Source: Mucilaginibacter gotjawali
GTDB taxonomy: Bacteria; Bacteroidota; Bacteroidia; Sphingobacteriales; Sphingobacteriaceae
Direction: 5' to 3'
Length of the DNA stretch: 64,000 nt
NCBI RefSeq assembly: GCF_002355435.1
Contig: NZ_AP017313.1
Location: forward strand, 1,550,001-1,614,000
In this document: one piece after another, positions 1 through 8,878 of the stretch
Position numbering within the stretch: the first letter of the stretch is position 1
Layout of the letters: each line of letters begins with the position of its first letter
Notes under the pieces: generated by a model
Database searches by the model: none
The model's input: only the letters and a program-made list of their open reading frames with translations
What the model was told of the DNA's origin: nothing
Program-made: the position numbers and the translations under genes

Positions 1-2412
1 AGGGCCCACAAACCTTTTCTGTTTCTGTTTAAGATCGGCAGCCGTTATTTTGTTGAACAGGTTGATGCCGGCCTTTTCGAACTTCAAAACAACCAGTTGG
101 TATACGTAAACGGGAGCAATGTGCTGGGTAATACCGGGATCCTTACTATTCTGCCTTTTCGTGGTAATAAATATCTCATCGGCACGGCAAAAAATGGGTT
201 GTTTGTTTATGACGGTAATAAAATTACTTCGTGGAACAACCAGGCGAATGATTTCCTGAAGACCTACCAGTTAAATAACGGCGCGGTTATCCCCGGCAAA
301 TATTTTGCGTTCGGCACGATATTGAACGGAATTGTAATTATTGACACCGCAGGCAACGTGGTGCAGCATGTCAATAAATCCAGCGGGTTGCAAAACAATA
401 CTGTTTTAAGTTTATATACCGATAACGAGCAGAACCTTTGGGCCGGTTTGGATAATGGTATCGACCGTATCGAAGTAAATTCACCCCTGTATTTTTATTT
501 TGATAAAACCGGTCGTTTCGGAACAGTGTACTCCAGCATTATTTTTAACAATAAAATATACCTGGGTACAAACCAGGGGCTGTTTTATAGCGACTGGCTC
601 CCCGGCGGGAATAATCAACTGCTGCAATCTTTTGATTTTAAATTGATCCCCGGTTCCCAGGGCCAGGTTTGGGACCTCTCACTGCAGGATGGTCGCCTGC
701 TTTGCGGCCATAATGATGGCACCTACCAGGTAAATGGCGGCAGTATCTCCAAAATATCAGCGGTGAACGGTGGCTGGACCATCAAAAAGTTAAATGATCA
801 CTTGCTGATCCAGGGTACTTATACCGGGTTGGCTATTTACAAAAAGGACAATAGCGGCAACTGGGTATTTGATCACAGGGTAGAGGGATTTATCGAACCG
901 TCAAGGTACGTTGAAACAGATAGTAAAGGGCAGATATGGGTAGGCCATGCCTATAAGGGGATCTATAAAATTGTACTCAGTAACGACCTGAAAAAAGTTG
1001 TTTCCCAGAAATATTACGACAGGCGCTCAGGCCTCCCCGATAGTTACAATGTAAATGTATTTAACCTGGATAACCAGATCGTGTTTTCGTCAGATTCGGG
1101 CTTTTGCAGGTATGATGACATCAGCGACAAGTTTTATAAATACCAGCAGCTCAATAAAATGCTGGGTACTTTTGCGTCTTCTAACAAAATAATTTCGGCA
1201 ATAGGTAAAAAATATTGGTTTATTAACCATGGCCGTGTAGCGCTGGCCGATTTATCCATCCCGGGGAAACTCACCATCGATTCAAACCGCTTCAGCTCCT
1301 TAAACGGGCAAATGGTGCAGCATTACGAAAACATCAACCTTATCAATAACTCCATTTACCTTATTAGTATTGACGATGGCTTTGTTATTTTAAATGACGA
1401 TGATGCATTACTGGCTGATAAAATAAAACTGCCCCTGGTATTGATCAGGAAAGTTGAAAATATAACCGATAAAATTTCGGTGATCAGCGAAAATACAAAT
1501 ACCAACAGTCCTGCCGACATTGAGATCCCTTTTGCTCAGAATAATATCCGCATATCCTACGCATTACCCTATTATCGCCAGGCTAAAATTAAATACCAAT
1601 ATTTTCTGGATGGTTATTCGAGGCAATGGAGCGATTGGACAACGCAAAGTCAGAAAGAATTTACCAACCTTGGTCACGGCGTTTACAAATTCAGTGTTCG
1701 CGCTAAAATAAACGACGAGAATGTTTCGCCGGAAACCGTTTACACCTTTACTATATTGCCGCCCTGGTACGAAACAAATATTGCCATGTTTATTTACGTG
1801 CTTTTATTGATCGTCGCGTTTTATGTATTCCGGTATTATTATCATTTAAATTTAAAAAAACACCAGGACGAGATCCACGAAAAACTTCACCGCGAAAAGG
1901 AAGAGTTTGTAAAGCAGGAAGCTATTGCTAATGAGCAGCAGATCGTAAAGATCAAAAATGAAAAATTACAGGCCGACCTGGCCAGCAAAAGCAGGGAGCT
2001 GGCAAATTCTGCGATGAACCTGGTGTATAAAAATGAGCTTTTGCAAAAAATAAGCGAGGAAATGGCTCATTTAAAAGATAGTTCGGGCAAACCCTTATCC
2101 GAAGAACAGTTAAAGCGCATACAGAAAGTAATTAACGAGGGGATGAATGATGAGCGCGACTGGAACGTGTTTGAAAGCAGCTTTAACGAAGCCCACGAAA
2201 ATTTCTTTAAGAAACTTAAATCCGACCATCCTGACCTTGTGCCTAACGACCTTAAACTTTGTGCTTATCTACGTATGAATATGAGCAGTAAAGAAATGGC
2301 TTCCCTGTTAAATATTTCATTGCGCGGGGTTGAAATCAGGCGTTACAGGTTGCGTAAAAAGCTAAACCTGGAGCATGATAAAAACCTCACGGAGTTTTTG
2401 ATAGAGTTATAA
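1..2412 (+). CDS. Membrane-bound propeller/Y_Y_Y sensor with LuxR-type HTH (5' end outside window)
   Basis: The reading frame is open from base 1, so the gene starts upstream; the first ATG at 97 is internal. The visible part has beta-propeller (Reg_prop) repeats such as the motif NLWAGLDNGIDRI near base 440, a Y_Y_Y domain around 1530-1770, one transmembrane segment around 1780-1830, a coiled coil, and a C-terminal HTH of the LuxR/GerE type (about 2215-2400, with NDLKLCAYL and KEMASLLNIS). Proteins of this build sense oligosaccharide in the periplasm and control adjacent sus-like operons. There is no histidine kinase domain, so signal and DNA binding are in one chain. It is the likely regulator of the SusC/SusD locus downstream. 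The 3' end is duplicated at 3013-3084. Confidence 0.88.
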   Translation, partial: RAHKPFLFLFKIGSRYFVEQVDAGLFELQNNQLVYVNGSNVLGNTGILTILPFRGNKYLIGTAKNGLFVYDGNKITSWNNQANDFLKTYQLNNGAVIPGKYFAFGTILNGIVIIDTAGNVVQHVNKSSGLQNNTVLSLYTDNEQNLWAGLDNGIDRIEVNSPLYFYFDKTGRFGTVYSSIIFNNKIYLGTNQGLFYSDWLPGGNNQLLQSFDFKLIPGSQGQVWDLSLQDGRLLCGHNDGTYQVNGGSISKISAVNGGWTIKKLNDHLLIQGTYTGLAIYKKDNSGNWVFDHRVEGFIEPSRYVETDSKGQIWVGHAYKGIYKIVLSNDLKKVVSQKYYDRRSGLPDSYNVNVFNLDNQIVFSSDSGFCRYDDISDKFYKYQQLNKMLGTFASSNKIISAIGKKYWFINHGRVALADLSIPGKLTIDSNRFSSLNGQMVQHYENINLINNSIYLISIDDGFVILNDDDALLADKIKLPLVLIRKVENITDKISVISENTNTNSPADIEIPFAQNNIRISYALPYYRQAKIKYQYFLDGYSRQWSDWTTQSQKEFTNLGHGVYKFSVRAKINDENVSPETVYTFTILPPWYETNIAMFIYVLLLIVAFYVFRYYYHLNLKKHQDEIHEKLHREKEEFVKQEAIANEQQIVKIKNEKLQADLASKSRELANSAMNLVYKNELLQKISEEMAHLKDSSGKPLSEEQLKRIQKVINEGMNDERDWNVFESSFNEAHENFFKKLKSDHPDLVPNDLKLCAYLRMNMSSKEMASLLNISLRGVEIRRYRLRKKLNLEHDKNLTEFLIEL

Positions 2413-2428
2413 TGATAAATTTATTGGT

Positions 2429-2436
2429 TAAATTTG
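2429..2436 (+). promoter_or_regulatory. -7 promoter element 4 nt before the antitoxin start
   Basis: TAAATTTG matches the Bacteroidetes -7 consensus TAnnTTTG exactly. Only four bases separate it from the ATG at 2441, so transcription would begin at or near the start codon (leaderless mRNA). No clear -33 element is visible. Confidence 0.5.
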
Positions 2437-2440
2437 TTTT

Positions 2441-2650
2441 ATGGAAACAGTGATTATGCACCCGAAAAATAAGGAGCAATTGTCAGCTTTAAAGGCTGTT
2501 GCTAAGGCTTTGAAAGTTGACTTCGAGACAGAGAAAAGTCCGTATAATCCAGCGTTTGTTGCCAGGATTAAAGAAAGCTATGAACAGGCAAAACGAGGAG
2601 ATGTAGTTGCTATCGAAGATCCTAAAAATATATGGCCAAGTATTCTGTAG
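2441..2650 (+). CDS. Antitoxin of a YoeB/Txe-type toxin-antitoxin pair
   Basis: This 69-residue protein begins METVIMHPKNKEQL and has the short N-terminal strand and charged helices of the small DUF2683-like antitoxins that Bacteroidetes pair with YoeB/Txe toxins. It should neutralise the toxin and repress the operon. The reading frame is intact, and the toxin ORF starts inside it at 2632 (19-base overlap), the usual arrangement. Its partner is frameshifted, so the antitoxin may now be an orphan. Family assignment rests on size, context and sequence style, not on a search. Confidence 0.65.
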   Translation: METVIMHPKNKEQLSALKAVAKALKVDFETEKSPYNPAFVARIKESYEQAKRGDVVAIEDPKNIWPSIL

Positions 2651-2947
2651 TTGTTCAAAAAAAACGCCTAAAAGCACTTGCAAACTTATTACTAGTCTGG
2701 GGATAAGGCATCAATTAAAAGAATAAATCAAATATTTGAAGAATTGTCAGAACATCCGGAAATAGGTATTGGGCAACCCGAGCAGTTGAAATTTGATTTG
2801 GCTGGATTTTGGTCAAGGCATATTAATAGGAAAGATAGACTGGTTTATAGAATTGAAAATAATATTGTAACCGTCACCGTAGTTTCTGCCAAAGGACACT
2901 ACAGCGATAAAAGAATTCACCAGCAGGTATTCCTCCTAATACGGTAG
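2632..2947 (+). pseudogene. YoeB/Txe-family mRNA interferase toxin, frameshifted
   Basis: The ATG at 2632 opens a frame reading MAKYSVVVQKK that stops at 2704-2706. The rest of the toxin continues in another frame from 2696 (SGDKASIKRINQIF, then HPEIGIGQPEQLK) to the stop at 2945-2947. The C-terminal part keeps the family's hallmark residues, including RHINRKDRLVYRI and KGHYSDK. One extra base (or two missing) near 2685-2696 breaks the frame. A TTG at 2744 could start a 67-residue fragment, but this would lack the N-terminal half of the fold. The gene is probably inactive unless there is frameshifting or a sequence error. Confidence 0.75.
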
Positions 2948-3012
2948 TCGCCGCCTATAGTATTTTGTATTCTCCTCCCTCGGATTTTTCCTGCGCAATT
3001 CTTAAAATGACC

Positions 3013-3084
3013 AGTTACAGGTTGCGTAAAAAGCTAAACCGGGAGCATGATAAAAACCTCACCGAGTTTCTCATCGGGCTTTAA
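3013..3084 (+). pseudogene. Remnant copy of the LuxR-type regulator 3' end
   Basis: These 72 bases match the last 72 bases of the regulator gene (2341-2412) at 63 positions and stay in frame to a stop codon; they encode SYRLRKKLNREHDKNLTEFL plus three residues. No complete gene is attached upstream. It is either the last trace of a second, paralogous regulator that stood before susC, or a duplication made when the toxin-antitoxin segment was inserted. Confidence 0.75.
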
Positions 3085-3347
3085 CGCTACATCATTACCT
3101 CTCATAGGTAGTCCGGCGTGTAGTATAACCGTATATGGCGGTGTAGTACATACGTTAGTTAATATTTTGCAATAAATAATTGATATTCAATATATTAAAA
3201 ATATATAAACTTTGGTTTGAGAAAGTGTTTTTTTAATGATGTAATAATGTAGAGGAACATTATTTGTTAAAATTGTATTATCTCCCCAACTTCGGACTAT
3301 TAAAAAACCAATTTAATAAACAACTTCTTAAATTTTAATTAACCACT
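3085..3347 (+). promoter_or_regulatory. Upstream region of the SusC/SusD operon
   Basis: This 263-base AT-rich stretch separates the regulator remnant from susC. It holds the susC promoter by position. The best -7 candidate is AAACTTTG at 3207-3214 (seven of eight to the consensus), which would give a leader of about 125 bases. No terminator or convincing operator stands out. Confidence 0.35.
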
Positions 3348-6300
3348 ATGAAGAGAATTTTTACGATCTCAGGGTTGGTGTTATTTTGTTTCTTATTTAT
3401 TAATGCTGCATTTGCACAGAACACTACCATTAAAGGTACCGTTTCTGATGCCACTACAGGCGAAAGCCTGATTGGTGTAAGCGTTATTGTTAAAGGAACA
3501 ACAAACGGCACACAAACCGACGTTAGCGGAGCGTTCACCATTACGGCTCCCTTAAACGCAACATTAACAGTTTCTTATCTCGGATATACAAGCCAGGATA
3601 TTGCCCTGAAGGGGCAAACAACCATCGCCATTAAACTATTGCCTGCTTCAAGGCTGCTTGAACAAGTTGTAGTGATTGGTTACGGTACACAACGTAAAGT
3701 TGACAATACCGGTTCGGTAGTGTCGGTAAAAGGTGCGGATATTGCCAAGGAAGCCTCGCAAAACGCGCTTTCATCTTTACAGGGTAAAGTTGCCGGTGTA
3801 AATATCATCAACAGCGGCTCGCCGGGTGCTTCGCCACAGGTTACTATTCGTGGTTTAGGCACCATCGGTGGCAGTTCAAGCCCGCTATATGTGGTTGACG
3901 GTAACTGGTATGATGATATCAGCTTCCTTAATACTGCCGATATCGATAATGTTTCGGTATTAAAGGATGCATCAAGCACCGCTATTTATGGTATCCGCGG
4001 CGCCAATGGCGTTTTGGTTATTACTACCAAGCGCGGCGCCAAAGGTAAACCGGTTATCAGCTATACAGGTTATGCCGGTTGGCAAAAAGCTACCAACCTG
4101 GTAAAAATGGCCAATGGTACCGAATACGCTACCGCCATAAATGAACTCTATCAATATAATGGCATTACGCCGCCGCTGTTTTCCAATCCGGCAAGTTTTG
4201 GAACCGGCACCAACTGGTACGACCAGATCCTACGCAATGCCTTTGTTACCAATCATGAACTTTCAATAGGCGGAGGTTCGCAAAGCAACGTTTACAATGT
4301 ATCGTTTGGTTACCTTGACCAGGACGGCCTGGTGAAAACGAACAAATACCAGCGCTACACCTTTCACGTTTCGGATGACTGGACCATTGTGAAACCATTG
4401 AAAATTGGGTTTACGCTAAGTGGCCTTTCAAGCGAGTCCAATGATATCAACGGTGGTATATTTCATGAGTTATTTGGCGCCGCACCTACTTTGCCGGTAT
4501 ATTATGCTGACGGCAAGTACGGCGACCCGGGTGATTACCACACAGGCGATGGTAACAATTACAATCCACAAGCTACTATCGACTTTTTTAATCAGAAATC
4601 GAGGAACAAGCGTGTAACCGGTAACGTATACGCCGAGCTGTCTATTTTAAAAGATCTGAAATTTAAGACCAGCTATGGCGTGGATATTGCCCAGGCAGAA
4701 GTAAGAAGCTATAGCCCGGTTTACTATGCAACTGTGGCCCAGCAAAGCACTTCGAGCAGCCTGGATGTACAACATACCGAAACGCGCAACTGGATCTGGG
4801 AAAATACCCTCACCTATAACAAAACCATCGGCAACCATAAAATCACCGGCCTGGTGGGTATGACAGCACAGGATTATACCACCTATTATGCACACGGATA
4901 CGCCAAGAATGTACCTTATGTGGCTAATGGCAGCCTGACCGGATCATTCCCTGATACAGCTAAAAACGTATTGCAAACAGTGGTGCCATCACAGCAGCCA
5001 CATATCCGCGACCTTTCCTATTTCGCGCGTGTTAACTACTCGTTTAACGACCGTTACCTGTTGAATGCTTCGATACGCCAGGATGGCTCTTCGCCGTACT
5101 ATGGCACAAACGGCGCGAATGTGTTCGGCTATTTTCCATCGGTAGGCGGTGGCTGGGTGATCAGCAACGAAGAATTTATGAAAGACCAGCATATTTTTGA
5201 CGATTTAAAACTAAGAGGCAGCTGGGGTAAAGTTGGTAACAGGAATGTACCTATCAACCTTTCAAACCTGGTGGTCACCAGCGATCCGTCGTACCTGACA
5301 GCGGTTTTCGGCAATCCGCAGGCGCCTGCTTTAGGGGCCAGCATCAATACGGTTGTACCGCCAATTACTGTTTGGGAAAATGCACAATCAACCGACGTCG
5401 GTCTCGAAGCATCGTTTCTTCATAACAGGTTATCATTTGAAGCCGACTACTATAACAGGACCACCGATAACGCAATTTTCGCTATCCCTATCCCGTCATC
5501 TGTTGGTACCTCAGGCAGTAACATTGAAGGCAACCAGGCTAAGATCCAGAACCGCGGAGCGGAATTTGTGTTGAGCTGGAAAGATCAGCCTTCAAAAAGT
5601 TTTTCTTATAGCGTTAGCGCAAATCTTGGCATCAATACAAACAAAGTGCTGAGTGTACAGTCGGGTAAAAATCCTATTTATTCAGGCGGCAATGGTATTG
5701 CCAATGGGGCCCTGGCAACCCGTACCGTGGTTGGCGAGCCTATCGGCGAATTCTATGGCTACAAAGTGGCAGGCATATTTCAGCAAGACCAAACCTCAGG
5801 CGCGCAGCCAACAGCGAAGGCCGGTGATTTTCAATATGCTGATGTAAACCATGACGGCGTGATAGATACCCGCGACCGCGTAGTTTTAGGCAATCCGAAT
5901 CCGAAATACAGCTATGGCATCAATTCAAGTTTTACCTACAAGCAATTTGACTTTGAACTTGATATGCAGGGTGTTGCTGATGTGAGTATTTATAATGCAA
6001 ATATTGCTTACCGTTATGGTAATGAGAACTTTACCCAGGATTTTTATGATCATCGCTGGCACGGAGCCGGTACTTCCAATACTTATCCTTCAGTAAACGT
6101 AGGCTCGAATGCCAATGCGGCCCCAAATTCATTTTATGTTGAAAGCGGTGCGTATTTCAGGGTGCGTAATGCACAATTGGGCTATACCTTCCCGGCTGCC
6201 GGCCTGAAAGCATTGGGGATACAAAAACTAAGAGTATTTGCCAACGCGCAAAACGCCTTGAATATATTTGGCTATAAAGGATTTAATCCTGAAGTTGGCG

Positions 6301-6383
6301 GCGATGTGTTGGGCCGTGGAATAGACGCCAACGTTTACCCGCTTTATGCTACCTATAACTTTGGCGTTAACTTAACATTTTAA
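3348..6383 (+). CDS. SusC/RagA-family TonB-linked outer membrane transporter
   Basis: The 1011-residue protein has a signal peptide ending near residue 24 (AFAQ), a carboxypeptidase-regulatory-like domain (about 26-105), a plug domain starting at the motif QVVVIGYGTQRK, and a long C-terminal beta barrel ending in aromatic residues (FGVNLTF). SusC proteins import oligosaccharides across the outer membrane with energy from TonB and form a lidded complex with SusD. Length is normal for the family. The susD gene follows after 7 bases, so they are co-transcribed. The neighbouring GH144-like and GH43-like genes suggest a glucan-derived substrate, but specificity cannot be read from this protein. 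Confidence 0.95.
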   Translation: MKRIFTISGLVLFCFLFINAAFAQNTTIKGTVSDATTGESLIGVSVIVKGTTNGTQTDVSGAFTITAPLNATLTVSYLGYTSQDIALKGQTTIAIKLLPASRLLEQVVVIGYGTQRKVDNTGSVVSVKGADIAKEASQNALSSLQGKVAGVNIINSGSPGASPQVTIRGLGTIGGSSSPLYVVDGNWYDDISFLNTADIDNVSVLKDASSTAIYGIRGANGVLVITTKRGAKGKPVISYTGYAGWQKATNLVKMANGTEYATAINELYQYNGITPPLFSNPASFGTGTNWYDQILRNAFVTNHELSIGGGSQSNVYNVSFGYLDQDGLVKTNKYQRYTFHVSDDWTIVKPLKIGFTLSGLSSESNDINGGIFHELFGAAPTLPVYYADGKYGDPGDYHTGDGNNYNPQATIDFFNQKSRNKRVTGNVYAELSILKDLKFKTSYGVDIAQAEVRSYSPVYYATVAQQSTSSSLDVQHTETRNWIWENTLTYNKTIGNHKITGLVGMTAQDYTTYYAHGYAKNVPYVANGSLTGSFPDTAKNVLQTVVPSQQPHIRDLSYFARVNYSFNDRYLLNASIRQDGSSPYYGTNGANVFGYFPSVGGGWVISNEEFMKDQHIFDDLKLRGSWGKVGNRNVPINLSNLVVTSDPSYLTAVFGNPQAPALGASINTVVPPITVWENAQSTDVGLEASFLHNRLSFEADYYNRTTDNAIFAIPIPSSVGTSGSNIEGNQAKIQNRGAEFVLSWKDQPSKSFSYSVSANLGINTNKVLSVQSGKNPIYSGGNGIANGALATRTVVGEPIGEFYGYKVAGIFQQDQTSGAQPTAKAGDFQYADVNHDGVIDTRDRVVLGNPNPKYSYGINSSFTYKQFDFELDMQGVADVSIYNANIAYRYGNENFTQDFYDHRWHGAGTSNTYPSVNVGSNANAAPNSFYVESGAYFRVRNAQLGYTFPAAGLKALGIQKLRVFANAQNALNIFGYKGFNPEVGGDVLGRGIDANVYPLYATYNFGVNLTF

Positions 6384-6390
6384 CATATAA

Positions 6391-7875
6391 ATGATGACAA
6401 ATATGAAAAAGTATTTAAAAGGCGCCGCGGGTATTATTTTACTCCTTGCCCTTATATCAGTTCAAAGCTGTAAAAAAAGCTTTTTGGATGTAACCGCCAA
6501 AGGAACGGTTGCTTCAACCCAATTTTGGCAATCGCAGGCTGATGCTACTTCCGCCGTGGATGCGATGTACGCTAACCTGCATACATGGAACAACATTGCT
6601 TTCGCCCCTATTGCTGTTGAAAGCATGGGGTCGGACGATGCTGAAAAGGGCAGCAGCCCCACGGATGCATCGTTTATGAACGATTTCCATTTTTTCACTG
6701 CCAATTCAGGCGAGGGTCAGATAGCCGATTTTTGGGCCGGTGAGTACCAAACCATCAATTTCGCCAACCAGATACTGGACAATGTACCGGGCATTAATAT
6801 GGATGCCTCTTTAAAGGCAAGATATCTGGCAGAAGCTAAAGTTATCAGGGCCTATGCGTATTTCAGGCTGGTTAGGGCATTCGGCGACGTACCTTTGCGT
6901 TTGCATGTGCCTAAAACCGCAAGTGAATTTAATATTCCGCGTACTGCAAAGGCGCAGGTTTGGGCAGCGATTGAAGCTGACCTGACAGATGCTGCATCTG
7001 TATTGCCTCAGTCATACGGTGCCGCAGATATCGGCCACGTAACAAAAGGCGCTGCGTTGGCACTCCATGCAAAAGCGGCTTTATACCAGAAAAAATGGGC
7101 CGATGTAGTTACCTTAACAAATGCAGTTACTGCGCTGGGTTATACATTGTTTCCGAACTATGAACAAATGTTCAGGACCAACAACAAAAACAATTCTGAA
7201 TCAATTTTCGAGATCCAGTGTATGCTGATCCCCAATAATCCCGGTGCGTCAAATTCACAATACTCACAGGTACAAGGCGTGCGCGGTTCAACTGGTGGCG
7301 GCTGGGGCTTTAATGTGCCAAGCGCCGATTTAGCGGCTGCTTATGAAACCGGCGACCCACGTCGTGATGCAACCATCATCTTCAGGGGCGAAACAACACC
7401 AGAAGGCGATGTGATCCCGGCATCAGGTGATAACCCGATGTATAACCAAAAATCATACGTGCCGTTCAGCCTGTATGTGTCTGGCTTTAACGAAGGTTGT
7501 CAGCAGGATAAGATCGTTTTGCGTTATGCAGATGTGCTGTTAATGAATGCAGAAGCAAATAACGAACTGGGTAACGCCGGGCCGGCCTTAATTTCTTTGG
7601 AAATGGTTAGGGCACGCGCAAGGGCTGGTAACGCTGCTATTTTGCCAAAAATTACGACAACAGACCAGGGTGCATTGCGCACCGCAATTTACAACGAGCG
7701 CCGTGTTGAGCTGGCTATGGAATTTGACCGTTATTTTGACGTGATCCGCCAGGGCCGTGGAACAGCTGTTTTCGGTTCACGCGGATGGAAAGCCGGTAAA
7801 AATGAAGTTTGGCCGATCCCTCAAAATGAAATTGATCTGAGCGCGGGTACTTTAACCCAAAATGCTGGTTATTAA
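6391..7875 (+). CDS. SusD/RagB-family glycan-binding lipoprotein
   Basis: The protein carries a lipoprotein signal with the lipobox cysteine at about residue 27 (VQSCKKS), a SusD-like N-terminal TPR region, and the typical C-terminal blocks RYADVLLMNAEA and ERRVELAMEFDRYFDVIRQG. It would sit on the cell surface as the lid of the SusC transporter and bind the oligosaccharide. Three in-frame ATGs (6391, 6394, 6403) are possible starts; the third gives the most compact signal peptide (MKKYLKGAAG). It lies 7 bases after susC. Confidence 0.95.
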   Translation: MMTNMKKYLKGAAGIILLLALISVQSCKKSFLDVTAKGTVASTQFWQSQADATSAVDAMYANLHTWNNIAFAPIAVESMGSDDAEKGSSPTDASFMNDFHFFTANSGEGQIADFWAGEYQTINFANQILDNVPGINMDASLKARYLAEAKVIRAYAYFRLVRAFGDVPLRLHVPKTASEFNIPRTAKAQVWAAIEADLTDAASVLPQSYGAADIGHVTKGAALALHAKAALYQKKWADVVTLTNAVTALGYTLFPNYEQMFRTNNKNNSESIFEIQCMLIPNNPGASNSQYSQVQGVRGSTGGGWGFNVPSADLAAAYETGDPRRDATIIFRGETTPEGDVIPASGDNPMYNQKSYVPFSLYVSGFNEGCQQDKIVLRYADVLLMNAEANNELGNAGPALISLEMVRARARAGNAAILPKITTTDQGALRTAIYNERRVELAMEFDRYFDVIRQGRGTAVFGSRGWKAGKNEVWPIPQNEIDLSAGTLTQNAGY

Positions 7876-7895
7876 TTTATTTAATAAAGAAAGAA

Positions 7896-8759
7896 ATGAT
7901 GAAATCAATTAAAAAAACACTTATGGCGGGCCTGGCTGGCTTTGCTATAATTTTAACCATATCGGCGTGCCAGAAAAGCTTCGATCCAAAGACGTATGCG
8001 CCCACAAAACCGCTGCCTACGTTTGGAGGCTACAGCAGTTCCAAGGATATCGAAGCCAGCAGTTTAGTAGCTTACTGGCCGTTCAACGGCAGCCTGGCAG
8101 ACAGTTTATCAGCTACTACAGGGGTTGCAACAGGAACAAGTTTTGGTACAGGTGTTATCGGCAAAGGATTACAAGGTGCTGATAACGGTTATGTAGTATC
8201 AAATACTCCTGCTGCCGTAAAAGCTTTACATAGCTTTACCATTAGTTTATGGGTTAAAATGCCTCAAAACACCAGCGCGCTCGGGCTTATAAGTATCGCC
8301 CATAGTCAGAATTTTTGGGGTAACCTTGATATATTCTTTGATAACGGCGGCACTGCAACAACAGGGGTATTAAAAGTACATGCGTTTAATAACAGTACAA
8401 GTACTTCTGGTTCAGATGCATGGGAAGGTGGCTATACAGTTGCCAATCCATGGAATACCTGGGTAAATATCGAAGTAACTTACGATGACAGTTCATCTAC
8501 GGTTATTGTTTATTACAACGGAGCCCAGGCGGGTACAAATACAGCTACAGGATTTGCACCGCTTAACTGGTCAGCTGCTGACAAAATAGCTTTCGGGACT
8601 TTACAGTTCCAAACTACGCCGTCTCTTACATCGGCTACCGGTGCACAGGGATGGGCCGGTTATTTAACAGGAGTATTAGACCAGGTAAGGGTATACAATA
8701 AAGTCTTATCGTCGTCAGAAGCATCTGCTTTATACAACCTGGAAAAATTAGGAAGATAA
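7896..8759 (+). CDS. LamG-like (concanavalin A fold) surface lipoprotein
   Basis: This 287-residue protein has a lipoprotein signal (ISACQKS, cysteine at about 25) and then a LamG/laminin-G-like jelly roll: YWPFNGSLADS, HSFTISLWVK, WVNIEVTYDDSSSTVIVYYNG and LDQVRVYNKVLSSSEASALY are typical of the family. It lies 20 bases behind susD in the same orientation and occupies the position where such loci encode a SusE/SusF-like surface glycan-binding protein. Binding of the target glucan is inferred from position; no catalytic residues are evident. ATGs at 7896 and 7899 are both possible. Confidence 0.85.
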   Translation: MMKSIKKTLMAGLAGFAIILTISACQKSFDPKTYAPTKPLPTFGGYSSSKDIEASSLVAYWPFNGSLADSLSATTGVATGTSFGTGVIGKGLQGADNGYVVSNTPAAVKALHSFTISLWVKMPQNTSALGLISIAHSQNFWGNLDIFFDNGGTATTGVLKVHAFNNSTSTSGSDAWEGGYTVANPWNTWVNIEVTYDDSSSTVIVYYNGAQAGTNTATGFAPLNWSAADKIAFGTLQFQTTPSLTSATGAQGWAGYLTGVLDQVRVYNKVLSSSEASALYNLEKLGR

Positions 8760-8792
8760 TATTTGATTGATTGAGTTTGGTTACAAGGTTGT

Positions 8793-8841
8793 TTGTCCGT
8801 CCGTCTGCCTCCACAGGCAGGCGGCGGATCAGGCAGCCTTT
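8793..8841. repeat. GC-rich hairpin repeat after the LamG gene
   Basis: CTGCCTCCACAGGCAGGCGGC forms a short stem and is followed by a second partial copy and a run of Ts. It could end the susCD transcript or reduce read-through into the GH144 genes. Confidence 0.45.
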
Positions 8842-8878
8842 TTTGTGAATGATGTACAATTTGTTTAATTTAAAAGTG

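Noticed and set aside
2744..2947. Separate 67-residue protein starting at TTG 2744
   Set aside because: It is only the C-terminal part of a frameshifted YoeB toxin that begins at 2632.
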